From Ricinus communis (taxonomy: Eukaryota; Streptophyta; Magnoliopsida; Malpighiales; Euphorbiaceae): a stretch of DNA of 64,000 nucleotides. The stretch covers positions 8,466,501 through 8,530,500 of the forward strand of contig NC_063265.1 of the NCBI RefSeq assembly GCF_019578655.1. Reading direction: 5' to 3'. Positions 1 to 12,545 of the stretch are shown one piece after another. A model generated the notes under the pieces. That model was not told where the DNA came from, searched no databases, and saw only the letters and a list, made by a program, of their open reading frames with translations. Each line of letters opens with the position of its first letter. The stretch's first letter is position 1. Both the position numbers and the translations under genes were made by a program.

Positions 1-199
1 ATAGTGTGTGCTACCACAGATTGATGGTCCATGCGCAAATCGGTATTTGCTGGAAGGAACCAAGTTATGCTTTGGATGCAGCATCGATGGTATCTATTAC
101 CCTCAAATGCTGCAATTAAGCTTATTAGTTCTAATATTATACTGCTTTAGCATAGACTAGGATCTCAACTACACAGGTGAAGGCCTGTGGAACAGATCT

Positions 200-1305
200 T
201 CAGGTATCGCAGAATTTCCAAAGATCATCGTTGGAGAAGTATTGCTCTCCGTTCATACACAAATATTTTGCAGGGTCTTCGCTATAATACTGACTGTTGC
301 AGCCAGTGAAGAATCCCGGATTTGATAGCAGTTGAGGATCTACCTGTTTAGAACAGAAAAAAGTAAGATTATTATTATTTTTTTTAATAATTGATACAGA
401 TCCTCTATATAAATTAGCTAACCACATTCACAGACTCTGACAACTTCGGCTTATAAGACATGCTCCTTTCTCACCTCTTCTGACGTTGCAATATTTGTTG
501 CTTGATTTTCACAAGTCATAACCTGACTTGTCTCATCTTCACCAAAAGTTGGGTTGTTACTCTTTAGATTGTGATCCTGATGTTCAAGATCATGAATGCT
601 CATGTTGTGAACAAGTTCACCTTCATTGCAGTCAGGCGTAGTACCTTTTTTGTTCTGGTTCTTAAATAGTTTACAGATAACAAAAGCTCTCTGCACAAGA
701 TGGAAGCGAGAAACAAGATGAGCTCAATTGATGTAGGAAAAACAAGATGCAGAGCGGTACCCATACATATATATAGTATATATATGTACCTGGTTATGTA
801 AATTGAATGTCGTACTGTATTCATATATAGTCCAACGAGTCCTTACTCTTTTACGAGGACCACCTTCATGGAAAACAAAAGTCTTTTTGGTACCAATCTG
901 TTTCTCTGCATGTCTAACTTTACGTGTTCTGCAGGTATCTTTCCACAGTCCATTTTTTGTTGTTCTGCTTGGCCGTCCGCCGTTAGGATGAAAGAAGTAC
1001 CATTCTTGTTCATTTGAATTTACTCCTGAATGCTCTGCATACTCCGAAAGGAATCAGATTTCAGAGGATGACAAAGGATAAGCGTGATGGAAGAAATAAA
1101 AAGAAAAAAGAGAAAATACGAGAAACTAACGGATTAAATCCCAGGGTTCGAGCTTGTAGACGTTAAGTTCAGGAATTCTACAAACTTCTTGATCATAACC
1201 TGAAATCTTTTTGTTGAGATAATGATTCACCAATTCTGCTTCCTTAGGACGGAATCCATCTCCAACATCACGGGCTGATTCTGATAGAGACGGTGTGCTT
1301 GTCAT
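200..1305 (-). CDS. NAC-domain transcription factor, gene 1 of a tandem pair (259 aa)
   Basis: Four exons on the minus strand: 1305-1131, 1034-790, 690-475 and 343-200, ending in TGA. Splice sites are GT/AG and the joined frame has 260 codons including the stop. The N-terminal NAC domain covers about residues 15-151: subdomain A around GDGFRPKEAELVNHYL (15-30), subdomain B near EPWDL (53-57), WYFF (70-73), the WKATG-like block as WKDTC (89-93), IGTKKTFVF (105-113) and RAFVICKLFK (141-150). NAC proteins are plant-specific nuclear DNA-binding dimers; the target of this one is unknown. The WKATG core is altered and the acidic C-terminal tail is short for the family. The ATG at 1305 starts directly upstream of subdomain A. 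The gene at 4502-5698 has the same intron positions and phases, so the pair arose by tandem duplication. Identification as NAC is secure; a specific subfamily is not assigned. Confidence 0.88.
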
Positions 1306-1542
1306 CGTTCTAGTTACTAATTTATATCTGCAAGTCGATGGATCAAAGTTTTGTTAAACAAGAAATCATGAATAATACAGAATAGAACTGTGAATAGTGT
1401 GACTCACTCAGTGAGAAGAAAATATTTCATTCCACTTCCTAAAACAGGAAAAGAGAAAAGACTTGGAGAGCCTGATGCTTTACTCTGCAACTGAAGACTA
1501 TCTGAGTGATGAGTGTGGGAGTCTTGTACACAAATTCACCAC

Positions 1543-1548
1543 TTTATA
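1543..1548 (-). promoter_or_regulatory. Candidate TATA box of NAC gene 1
   Basis: TATAAA on the minus strand (context CTCTATAAAGT), about 240 bases upstream of the start codon at 1305. It is the only clear TATA motif at a plausible distance. The transcription start is inferred, not observed. Confidence 0.5.
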
Positions 1549-1741
1549 GAGAGTTAAAAGAAAGAGAAGGAATGTGGAAAAAGTGTAACCGTATTAACCA
1601 AATATTGTAAAAGAAAAAAAAGTGAAACCGTGTCTAAACTTCTGATTGGCTATTGTAAAGTAAAGGGCTCCGGAAAATTACAGGGACTTTCTCCTACTTC
1701 CTATCCAAGTCAGTGGCTCCACCAACTTCCACTGCAAGTTT

Positions 1742-1798
1742 GGAACATTCTAGACTACTGGCTAACTATTAGTGAGCATTCTAGAGAACATTCTAGAA
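1742..1798. promoter_or_regulatory. Cluster of heat-shock-element-like sites upstream of NAC gene 1
   Basis: A perfect trimeric HSE of the form GAAnnTTCnnGAA lies at 1786-1798 (GAACATTCTAGAA). Two imperfect units with the same TTCTAGA core lie at 1743-1755 (GAACATTCTAGAC) and 1777-1785. The cluster is about 440-495 bases upstream of the NAC gene 1 start codon. HSEs are the known binding sites of HSF trimers, and a class A1 HSF gene lies 11 kb away. Heat regulation of NAC gene 1 is inference. Confidence 0.45.
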
Positions 1799-1860
1799 AA
1801 ACACTTTTGTTCGTTTTATTCTATTTCCCGCCGTATCATTAGTCATATATTAACCAGATA

Positions 1861-2206
1861 TAAGAACATCTTTAACGGTCCTGTTTTTATTTTTATCTTT
1901 ATTTTACTTTATCTAATAAATATTAATATTTTAAATTATTTTTTTCTTAAAAAAAATTACTCTTAAAGCAAAAAACTAAAAGATAATAAATATCAATTAA
2001 TAAAATATATAAAAACTTGTAATGTATTAATTATAATAAAAATAAAGAGTGAATTTAGCTTTTTAAATATAGAGAGTCAAATCCACTATCAACTTTATAT
2101 TTTAAAAATATATAACGTGTTGAAATTTTATTTTATTGAATAGCTATTTATAATAAAGAGTTTAGCTTATATAAAGAGGCATTTAAAGATATTTTAAGAA
2201 AAACAG
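1861..2206. repeat. MITE-like dispersed repeat, copy 1
   Basis: This AT-rich, non-coding stretch aligns over about 300 bp with 61076-61412. Long near-identical blocks are shared, such as GTTTAGCTTATATAAAGAG near the 3' end and ATTTTATTGAATAGCT before it. The ends carry loosely inverted AGAACATCTTTAA-type motifs, and an internal near-palindrome sits in the middle of the better copy. Size, lack of coding capacity and inverted ends fit a MITE. The superfamily is not determined because no clean target duplication was found. Confidence 0.6.
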
Positions 2207-2516
2207 TTGGTATTATATTAAACTTACTGAATTTATTAAATGTCTAATTTAGTTGAATTTTATTCTTTTTAACAAATTTTTCTTCCCGAATTTTCACTTT
2301 TGTAATGAGTATAAGTCCATACCCTATTAGTCCTCTCTCATGAGTCAAAAAAAATATTTGATCTTTTGATGAGATAGAACATTTTCTTTAAGAGAAAATG
2401 AATATGCAATACACTTAAAGTAAAAATTGCACAATTTTACACCATCTTAATTAAAAGAAGGTTTTCTAGCTTGTCTCACTAATGTCTAAATTCTCCTTCC
2501 CTTTAAATATATTGGA

Positions 2517-2542
2517 ATATATATATATATATATATATATAT
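2517..2542. repeat. (AT)n microsatellite, about 13 units
   Basis: Uninterrupted AT dinucleotide run of 26 bases in gene-free AT-rich DNA. Confidence 0.95.
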
Positions 2543-2779
2543 GACGTAGAATTTCTCTTAATATTATCCTTTTTTCTTTTATACAATTTTTGTTGGTTAC
2601 AAAGTAATATAGATACCATCTTAATAAATCAATAATACAATAATTTTGTTTTTATTTTTTTCTTGTAATTTTCATCATAGATCTAATACTACCGGAGAAA
2701 TACACTCTCTTCTCGTATCTTTAAATACTAATTACCAATTTAAATAAATTTATAAATTTATAGTTTCATTCATTTGTGA

Positions 2780-3418
2780 AAATAAATTGTGATTTATTTT
2801 TTAATAAAAGACTAACTGTAGTTTATTCAGTTAATAAATTACTGTCAAATATGTTAACGGCGTTTATTAGCTTTAATGTGATTTCATATTCATACTATGT
2901 GATTTTTTTTATTATGACACATTTATACTTTGTGATTTACTTTGTTAATATTTTAGTGTTAAATTAAATTAATATAATAAATATATTATAAAGTATCTCT
3001 TAAATTAAATTTGATTTTAATACAGTAATTATTTTTTTGAGTAATTTAACTAATTGTTTCAGGCTTGAAATAAATGATAATAATATAATTTTTTATAATA
3101 TGTAGTTAAATTAAAAAATAATTTTTAAATATATTATGAATTTTTGAAACATATAATTATGTAATATTATTATAAAAGTATTTCTTATTGATGGTTCATA
3201 TTATATTAGTATCAAATCATAAATATTAATTCTATATTTTGATTGAGATATGTAAGAGGTAAATAAAATAAAATATAGAGTATGAAAATATTACAAAGAT
3301 AAATCACAATATATGAAATTGTAAAAATATAAAACCACATTAAAGCAAATAAACGGCATTAACATGTTTGACACTATATTGTTAACGAAGTAAATTGTAT
3401 AGTAATTTTTTATCACAA
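2780..3418. repeat. Element with long inverted repeat arms (about 130-170 bp each)
   Basis: The segment 2780-2956 reappears in reverse complement at about 3285-3418. The best block is around 2843-2890 (GTTAACGGCGTTTATTAGC) against its inverted partner near 3345-3372 (complement GTTAATGCCGTTTATTTGC), followed by a shared CTTTAATGTG. By eye, identity is roughly 75-80% with small gaps. About 330 bp separate the arms and no open frame is present. It looks like a non-autonomous DNA element or foldback/MULE-type repeat; the superfamily is unresolved. Confidence 0.6.
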
Positions 3419-3435
3419 AATAAATTATAGACTTA

Positions 3436-4501
3436 TTTATGCCAATGAATCTACGCAGTATTTTTTTCTTAAATTAAATGTGTCATGTATGAATATGCAA
3501 TTGATTTTATAAATAAATAACATAATTGACTAAATTTATATAAAAATCTGTCATACATGGAACACAAATGAGCAACAATATTTCATTTTTATTCTCATTT
3601 TCACTAAATATATTCATAAATGATATAATTTCCATAATGAAAAGGGTTTCTTTCTTTTAATACTTTGATACCGTATGTTAATAATCTAATATCAAACTCA
3701 ATAGATCGGGAACCTCAGTAATTACAGCCCTCACTTTCTGTCCTGTCCCTATTTTCTTCCACGTGTTTCTACTCATCTTTCCTGCAATAATTCTGATGAA
3801 AGTTTTTAATATTTTAGACTTCTCCTAATTTGTTGCAAATACCCAATTCATGCTTGTTTTTTTCTTTTATCCGCATTAATACTTTGCTTTTTTTACTCAT
3901 TTTCTTATTATGAGGCAACATTATGATCAAATTTTTAAATTAATTTTATCAATAATGCGACTTTCTTTCTTCTTTTTTTCTTTTTGATCGAAAATAATGT
4001 GACTTTCAATTCGGAATTTGTTGGGATAATTTCTAATTAATAACATGTTCTTTGTTTATTAATTTCTTCTAATAGAATCATCATATTAGTAATTATGGTT
4101 TTTAAATGCTAACGGTGTTAAAAGAAATCCACATATGGCAAAGACCAGTAAAGAAATGTCATTTCATCACATTCTTAACACAGGATTCATTGGCACATGA
4201 AGGAAGCTTGTGTGAGCAAACTACTGATAGCATCACACACTTTTACAGTCTTACATAGCAACAAGAACAGCAGAAAACCATAAAACATGCATCATACACA
4301 CACACAGAGACACTCTATTTTTATACTGACAACACACTCTCTATCTTATTATTGATGTGCTTGAACTCAGCTTAGTCCCAGGTGACCTTTTAAATTCATT
4401 CCTGTCGAAGGAACTTAAAGGTCAATGGACTGAGCAGCGTAAAACACAAGGACCCAGACTATAGTTTTTGATGCAGAATATCTGCCCCTTCTATTTTTAA
4501 G
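3436..4501. other. Intergenic, no gene seen; 3' flank of NAC gene 2
   Basis: AT-rich sequence without a supported coding region. The part adjoining 4502 is probably the 3' UTR and terminator region of NAC gene 2. Confidence 0.7.
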
Positions 4502-5698
4502 CTACCACTGATCTGTTTCCGGCTCGGATAAGAACTGAAAATCGCCAATAAAAACATTATAGAGGCGTTGCTCTGCTTGCATTTCCCATTCTGATGCAGA
4601 ATGAAAGCTAGGATTCTGCTCACCCCAGCCATTGGATGTTTCCAGATATGGCTCTAGTTCAGCATCAACCTGTAGAAACAATCACAGAAGGGTACGCATA
4701 CTAGTTATTGTCCTGCTCTATATATTTAAGCCGTCAAAAATGATTTCCTTCAAACGAACGAGGGTGAGCTTTAACTGGTACTAGAACCGTCTCCAGTACC
4801 GCGAGTTCGAACACCAACATAACATGATCAATCAAATAAATAAAAAAATTTAAGAAAATCATACAAAAGACATGCTCCTTCTTCACCTGTTGTAGAGTTG
4901 CAGCATCTCTTGCTTTATTCTCAGAATTCATAGACTGACTTATTCCACCATACTCAAAGCTTGAATAGGTAGGGATCTGATACGCACCAGAAACTGTCAT
5001 ACTGCTACTCAGTTCATCCTCATAATAGTTTGGCATGTTACCTTCACTTCCATTCGATTTGTCGATTATCTTACAGAGAACAAAAATCCCCTGCAAGACA
5101 ATTGCAAGGACATGTCAAGATGATCACTGAATTTTTAGGAAACAGAAGAAGCGTAACAAGGAAAATAATGGGCAATTCTAACAATCAAGAGCGTTATATA
5201 CCTGTTGGTTTGGGGAAAACATATTAAGAGCTGCACTATATTGGTGCATCTTCCACCCGGTCAGTTTCCCATTGGGAGTACGACCTCGATAGAAAATCAA
5301 GATTCTTTTTGTACCAATCTCTTCCTGTCCATCCTTAATTTTGTGTTCGTTACCAGTGACTTTCCAATATCCTTCTTCTGTTAACCTGTTTCCCCGTTCT
5401 CCCTGTCGCGGACATATGATGCACCATTCTCGGTCATCCGTTTTCACCCCGTGCTCTGCGCACACAAATTGTAGTAATTGAGATATGTGCAAAAAACTGC
5501 TGACCATTTAAATCTGAAAACAAGGAACGTGTTGGTAAATATTATATGCTTACGAGGTAATTCCCAGGGCTCATAATCATACAGATTCAGCACTGGGACT
5601 CTTGGGTCATCATAGCCAAGAAAAGTCTTCCACAGCAAAATGTATGCCAACTCCTTGTCAGTTGGACGATGTAATATTCCTCCATCAGGTGGTGTCAT
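4502..5698 (-). CDS. NAC-domain transcription factor, gene 2 of a tandem pair (256 aa)
   Basis: Exons on the minus strand: 5698-5554, 5455-5202, 5090-4887 and 4669-4502, ending in TAG. The joined frame is 257 codons including the stop, and intron phases match gene 1 exactly (1, 0, 0). NAC subdomains visible: HRPTDKELAYILL (10-22), YEPWELP (42-48), WKVTG (79-83), IGTKRILIFYRG, and GIFVLCKIIDK from residue 134. The usual WYFF block is replaced by WCII (59-62). The C-terminal 56 residues are acidic and rich in aromatic and Glu residues, as in NAC activation tails. The ATG at 5698 is chosen because subdomain A begins directly after it. An acceptor-like AG at 5741-5740, just upstream, suggests a leader intron. 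Function beyond nuclear DNA binding is unknown. Confidence 0.88.
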
Positions 5699-6819
5699 GC
5701 TTGTCAACCTTTTACAGTCACTGTACGATAAGGATGAATCTGCCAAGAAGAAAAAAAACAAGTGTTTTAAAATTGGTTAACATAGAATAGGGTACAAATT
5801 AATGCAACTTACTTGACAGGAAGCATAAATTTCATTCCTCTTCCTAAAATAGGAATCAGAAGCTAGCCTCCTAAGTGGGGAAAAGAAATGTTTTTCTCTT
5901 TGTAATAAACACTGAAAATTGCTTTAAAGAAAGAGGCCTGGTAAACTAGAGAAGAAGACAATCAAAAGCCACTGAACAAAGAGAAGCATGTCTATGCATG
6001 TATATTTATATGCAGAGCCAGAAACAATAGTCCAAGCAAGTCAGTTTCAAAGTGAAGGTAGCGATACTTAGGCCTCTGCTTCGACGAGAAGCTGACAGTG
6101 GAAAGCAAAATGATTTCTAGTATCCACCAACAAAAAAAGAAAAAAAGAAAATGATTTCTAGTGCTTGCTTCCCAAGTTTTGTGGGCCACCATCTTCCTCT
6201 GCAAGTCGCCACAAACTGATAATTTTTGTATAATTAACTTTACCAAAATGATTTCCTTAGCTCTTCCTCACCCATAGCATTAATTTTAGGTAACACAGCT
6301 AATTTGTTTGGTTGAATTCATTTAAAATTTAAAATTTAATTATTTTAAATAAAGCAAAAGCTAATTTATAAATTCTAAATAATTATTATATAAATCTAAT
6401 TATATTTAAACTAAATACTAAAAAGATAAATTTTTAAATGAATTTCATATTAATTTATCTATATATTCCATAACACCAAAATATCCTTTAATTTTAATAT
6501 TTATATGTTACTTTCTCTCACGTGTATTTTTTTCAAATAAAATAAATTTCTTAATGAATTTTAACCAAACATAATATTAATATATTTACATATTTATCTA
6601 TTAAAATTTATAAAATTAAACTTAAATAAAAATAAAAGAGTTTTAATATGTAACTTTTATATATACATTAAAATATTGTTATGTAAATTGATTTAAAATT
6701 TTTGTATATAAATCTAATCTTAATTTTATTAAATTTCATTGAATAAATATATAAGTGATGAAAAAATTAAATTATTATAAACTATAACCCTCTAGAATTC
6801 ACGCGTAAGAAGCAGTTAA

Positions 6820-6821
<2 letters not shown>

Positions 6822-6881
<60 letters not shown>
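6822..6881. repeat. (AT)30 microsatellite
   Basis: Uninterrupted AT run of 60 bases, self-complementary over its whole length. Confidence 0.97.
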
Positions 6882-6887
<6 letters not shown>

Positions 6888-8975
6888 CGGTCATCCAAAA
6901 GCTTATAGTACAGAATAATTTTAAAAAAATTCTATCTAAAATTATGAATGATATTTTATAAAATAAACCATTATGATAAATGTACTATGGCATCTTAAAT
7001 TTTGTTTGAAAATGGCCTGTTTAAATTCAAAATAACATTGAACAAAAAAAAAAAAAAAGAAGGATTAGATTGGGGTAAGGAGATAGAACAATTAATGTTT
7101 GGTTGGTATACAAAATATAAGCTAAAAATATATGAAAACTGTTCAGAAATATATTAAAATTGATAAATAATAATCATTTTTACTATATAAATTTTTTCTA
7201 GACTTGTAACTAATAATATATTGGAGGTTGATTATTGTTTTAAATTTGTTACCTCAAATTTTCTCTTTTCATTATTATAACTCATTTATGGGTAAGCACC
7301 TTTATTTATTTAACTTTTATCTTCGTAATAATAATACTATTAAAAACTGAATTAATTAATTAAACTGATTGTTAAGTAAATGAGTTAAATGCCCACTAAC
7401 ATCAACTCTAAACAAAAATTCAAAAAAATAAGAAATCTACTATCTAATTAAATCTTAATCCTTATAAATTATTTATATTTATTCTCTAATAATAAATGAT
7501 CTCTAAATTGCAATTTAAGAAATGCAATTAGCTAGTGATTCAATCATAAATTATATCAATAGCAGGTGTATGCCATAAATAAAGACATGGCATATATGGC
7601 CATTACCAGAGTCCACCTATGTGATTATGTATAAAATCAAATTTATTTAATTTATACAATAAAAAATAGATTAAAATCTAAAAATTAGGAAAAAAAGAAA
7701 TCTTTTTGTCAACAATATCACTTTTCTTAAACTGCTAGAGACAAAAAAAGACTTATTAGCAAAATAGAAACATGCACAAAGTATTTTATTTCTAAAATAC
7801 CAATAATTATTTTGTCTATATTAATCTATTTACTCAAAATTTTTATTTCAGATCTATAATACTGACACAATTTTTTAAAATAAACTCATTAAAACTAATA
7901 ACACCATCTCTGATCATTTCATACCTTGACATGTTATAAGATATTTTTATTAGATGATCTAAATAACTCAAAATATTTTTTGGATTGCCAAATTTTAAAA
8001 ATCCATGACATTGATTTAAAGTCTATAGATTTTCATGGTTTGGATTAGATATAAAAAGAATGAATTTTTGTGTAAAGTTAAAGATAATTTTGAAGGGATA
8101 ATATTAAAATAAAAAATATTATAACGATCCATTACTTTTTTTAAATGGTGGAAAATTACAACTCTAAAAAATGAGACTTTAAATATTGATAAATAAATTT
8201 TCAATAAATTATTAATTTTAACTAAGTAATAGATTTTAGCCCCAGTCGCGCTAATATATTTATTAAATATATAAAATAATAATATTATTCTAATAAGAAT
8301 CCTTGAAGATGAAAGATTTGAAAACTATAATAGTTTGGTCTAAAAGTAAAAGCAATGTTTACAGAACTTATATTCTCTATATTTGAAGCATCTTATAACA
8401 CTTTATCTTCTAGGGTTTCATTATATGTGTCTGTGTTGGTTAACTTATATTTATTGTCATTTCTAAGTTTCTATCACTAAATTCATTATATGTCCTCTGT
8501 GTAAATAACATTTACTATTTTTTTATCTATGTATATTAACCTTTTACCACATTCTAACTTTTGACTATGTTTTTTTATATTTATAACTCATACATGAATT
8601 TAAAATTAAAAAAAAAATTGCGTATATAAATAATTAAAATCTAAAAGTTTTCTTAAATTAATAAATATTTTTTTTATTGCTCATTTATTAATAGATAAAT
8701 AACTTCTATAAAAATAATAATTTTTAAGCTTAATAGTGTTACATTATAAAAATTATTATTATTTTTAATAATTGTTTCAGTAATGGGTATTTAAAATACG
8801 TGAATATAGAGAAAAAATTGAATATTTAATACCTAAATAAATACAGATCGAATACACATAAATTATGCATACTTTAGAAATATGAGTGGGAATATAAACA
8901 AGGCAACATCTAATTAACAAAGGAAGACACATAACTTCATCAGCAAGCAATAACCAGATTGTCTTCCAAAGCTGA

Positions 8976-8988
8976 GAACATTCGCGAA
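8976..8988. promoter_or_regulatory. Isolated perfect heat-shock element
   Basis: GAACATTCGCGAA matches GAAnnTTCnnGAA exactly. No gene start lies nearby on either strand, so it may be a chance match: one such site is not unexpected in 64 kb. Confidence 0.25.
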
Positions 8989-9802
8989 TTCTGTTGCAAT
9001 TTCAAAGTTGAAAATCATGCAACTTTGTGATCTCAGCCGTCTATTTAATTTACATGAAACAATAGTATACACTCATAATTACATGGATAGAATGAAGTCT
9101 ATAATAAAAAAGCAAAATAAAGAATATCATTTTTATCGATGAATTTAAATATAGAATAAAAAATATTATTATTATATATAACTCATAATAATTTAATTAA
9201 AATAAAAATAAAAACAATTTTATTATAAATAAAGCGTCGTATTTATTGTATTGTCTTAATTACTATATTTTCTCAATTATGAATAAATTTGGTTTTGAAT
9301 TTTTCTTAAAAAAGGAAAAAGTTAACACTTATTAAAATCAAAATACCACTGTTTTTATGTTTCTGACAAATAATTTAGAGGAATAAAAGATAAGAAAAAG
9401 TAAACAGGAAAGCACAAAGTATATATCTAATGTTTTATTTAAGTATAATTAGGTTGAGTTTTTTTTTTTCCTATAAGATCATAACAAATCAATGGATGAG
9501 ATATTTCATCAGGAAAATAATAGGTCAAAGGTAATTTGAAAGCAAAAGGCATAAGATAAAAATAAATCCTAAATTATTTCGAGATATTCAATTAAACTCT
9601 TTTATTCCAAAATCGCTAAATATCATTTTTGAATTTTTTAAAAAGTACATGCAAGTCCCTTCAAACATGAGGATATCTTTTTCATTTATAGTATATTTAA
9701 ATATAAATAATTAATATCAATGAAAAAATCTTTAAAATGCATAATATATTTAATAAAAAAAAACTGAAAAATTTCTTCAAAACAAACTAAAAATAATAAA
9801 AA

Positions 9803-9925
9803 TTCATTGCCACTCTCACCATCGCCATTGCTATTGCCGTTGTCGTCATTACCACCGTTGTTTTTGTTGTCGCCATCAGCAACCAAATAAATCTCCACCG
9901 TTGCTGTTGTTGTTGTTGCCCGCCT
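9803..9925. repeat. Imperfect GCC/GTT trinucleotide-rich tract
   Basis: Degenerate triplet-periodic sequence (GCCATT, GTTGTC, GTTGTTGTT) of higher GC content than its surroundings. It creates an Asn/Asp/Gly-rich frame on the minus strand that is not credible as a gene. Confidence 0.6.
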
Positions 9926-12545
9926 TATTTTATTCCCGTAAGATTAATAGATCAAACACTAGAATGGCGGTGGTGGCTTGTTTTAATGAGTAGGAGTTCA
10001 TATTCAAAAGTGGCCAAGTTTGATGAGTTATGCTTGATTTCTGTAAAGATGCTACATTTCTGTGTTCTCCTAATTTTCTTATATTGCTTGATGGAAGAAG
10101 AATGATTGTTAACTATTGCTATTTGCTTGGTAGAATCATATTTTGATAATGAAAAAGAAAAAGCTGCGACACGCGACAAATTTAGTAGTGACATCAGCTA
10201 ATAATATAAATAAATTATTTTCTAAAGAAAAAGTTTAATTATTTTTAATTTTAATTAATTTAGTTATCATTTCAGATGGTTAAATTGGCACCTAAGATTG
10301 AGCTTAGACAAAAAACTTACCTGTTAAACTTCTGGATCGATTTGTACCTTTTAAAATATTCAGGGGTGACATAAAGCCATTTAAGAAGGTTAATTGAACA
10401 TCCCAAATAGTCTGCGGGTTCTTTTTTGTACCTTATGCTAAAGCAAAACATGTCGTATGAATCTATTATTATTTTAGAGAAATATATAAACCTTATCATA
10501 GCTTAAATGATTTTGAGGTTGGACCTAATATATAGTCAGTCATTGCATATTTTTTAATACATCAAAATTTCCTTAAATTTTATAACCTAATTATTATTCT
10601 TTTACGTATTAGTTGAAAAATTAAACTGATAATTTAAAATCATAAATTAAAATGAGTCTACCTCAAAATCTTTTTCTTTTTCGTAATGAATTAATTTGTC
10701 TTTTTCATATAAATTCTATTTGTTTAATTTTTTGTTTTGAACCATAGGGTGTTGGTATTGATTGATTCTATTTCGCCATTTTTGTAGAAAATAAAATTTT
10801 ATTTTTAAAGCAAATTAATTTTAACATCTAATTAAGATAATTAATTAGTTTTTTTCCTTTTAATTTTTAATACAATTTAATTTAAAAGTTTAAACCTCTT
10901 AAAATTGTAATTATTAGATTGCTATATAATTTAATTTTAATTATTCATGTACATAAAAATATAATAATTTTCTGTGTTAAAATAAAATTTTTGATACAAA
11001 TGAAATTAATAAGAAATCTTTTTATTTTTAATATAATTAATATTAATATCTAATAAAAATATAAAAATCTAAATTATTTTATTTTATCTAAAATTTAAAA
11101 TTAGATTACATAATAATCCAACAAATTAATAACATTAAACAATAAACAAATATTTTAATATCTAAAATTTTTTGAAATCATATTATATTAAACAAGTTTA
11201 TTATTTTAATTAAGCATTAAAATTAATTTATATTAAAAATAATATTTTATTCTAATTTAAAAATAAAATTATTTTAAATAATTAAATTATAATATTAAAC
11301 TATTAATTTAATTTTTCATCTAAAATAGAATAATAGTAATTAATTTTATTAAAATTCAATAAAATTAATTGCAAAACCGACTTATGTATAATACACAAGC
11401 CTATATAGGGACAAATAGTATTTAACCCTTCTTAAATAAATAAAGCAAAACAGTTGAAATTTAAAAGGATGAATCCAAAAGTCAAAGAGAAACCTGACGC
11501 CAGATACTAAACATTCCAAGGCTGTAAGCAGAAAAAGAAAATAAATGCGTAGCAAAGCATACTATCGATGAAGGTTCTTCCCCATCAAATATCAAGGCAG
11601 CAACAGCTAACAGCAAAGTAAAAAAAGATGCAGATAGCAGTCTCAAAACTCACCCAGCAAAAAAATTGCAGGACTTGTTTCTACAGGTATAAGAAGGAAC
11701 CCCCCATCAGGAATTTCCAATTCTCATTCTTTTTTCTCTATGACAGACCACTACATGCATTTATATTATCCCTTTTAGGACCTTAAAGAAAAAGGATTTT
11801 CACAACCAAACCCAACGCAAACCACAAGTTCTCATAGTACACTACATACGATCAACGCAGATGTACTTTTTATTACACATCCAAAATTATCTTGCCATCC
11901 CTCTTTTCAACACAAGCTTTTTTTCTGCTCAGCAACGCAGAACAGCAATTCTGCAAAAATCACAAAAATTATCCAAGTTCTAGAAACAATAGAACACTCC
12001 TTTCAAGAAGTTAACACGACAAAATTCTAGTTTATAATCTGGAAAATATATGATTTCCAGCTGATGATAGACAAGACAGAGAAAAGAAAACAAATACAAC
12101 TCTAGACAGGGATGAAAAAATGTCAGAGAAGCAAGGCACGCTAAGGACAATTTAACAAATATATGTTACATGCTCATCATTTTATAATATCTTCAATGGT
12201 TGGAGAGAAACAGGGTGAAGAAGGCAATATTTGATGCATTAATAATATTTCATATATTACGGAGGTAGTTTTCAATGAAAAACAATACACTGACATGTTT
12301 AACACATGCTAAAATACTTTTTCTTCGATTGTCTGTCCGCTCAAAGGGACAAGAAAGGATTTCTAATGGCATCTTATAATAGATATACAGAGATATAGTG
12401 ATTCAAGGCTGCAAATCTGAAAGTAGGCAAAACTATCATCCAACTGAGCTTTGAGGAATATGAGAAGACTCTGGCTTATCATTGTAAATGGTGATTTATA
12501 AAATTTACCTTTGACGGCAAGAAACTATATACAATTAGCAATAAT

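Larger units (their letters stand above)
5740..12545. other. Gene-free AT-rich intergenic region
   Basis: About 6.8 kb between NAC gene 2 and the HSF gene. The first few hundred bases are probably the leader and promoter of NAC gene 2, with a likely leader intron between about 5741 and 5815. The last roughly 700 bases are probably the HSF 3' UTR and terminator. In between are AT-rich sequence, microsatellites and one isolated HSE, with no open frame resembling a known protein. Confidence 0.7.

Noticed and set aside
8976..8988. Perfect HSE as a sign of a hidden heat-induced gene
   Set aside because: A single match with no gene nearby is compatible with chance in 64 kb, so it is kept only as a low-confidence site.
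9686..9898. Asn/Asp/Gly-rich 70-codon minus-strand frame
   Set aside because: Product of a degenerate triplet repeat, with no upstream or downstream coding support.
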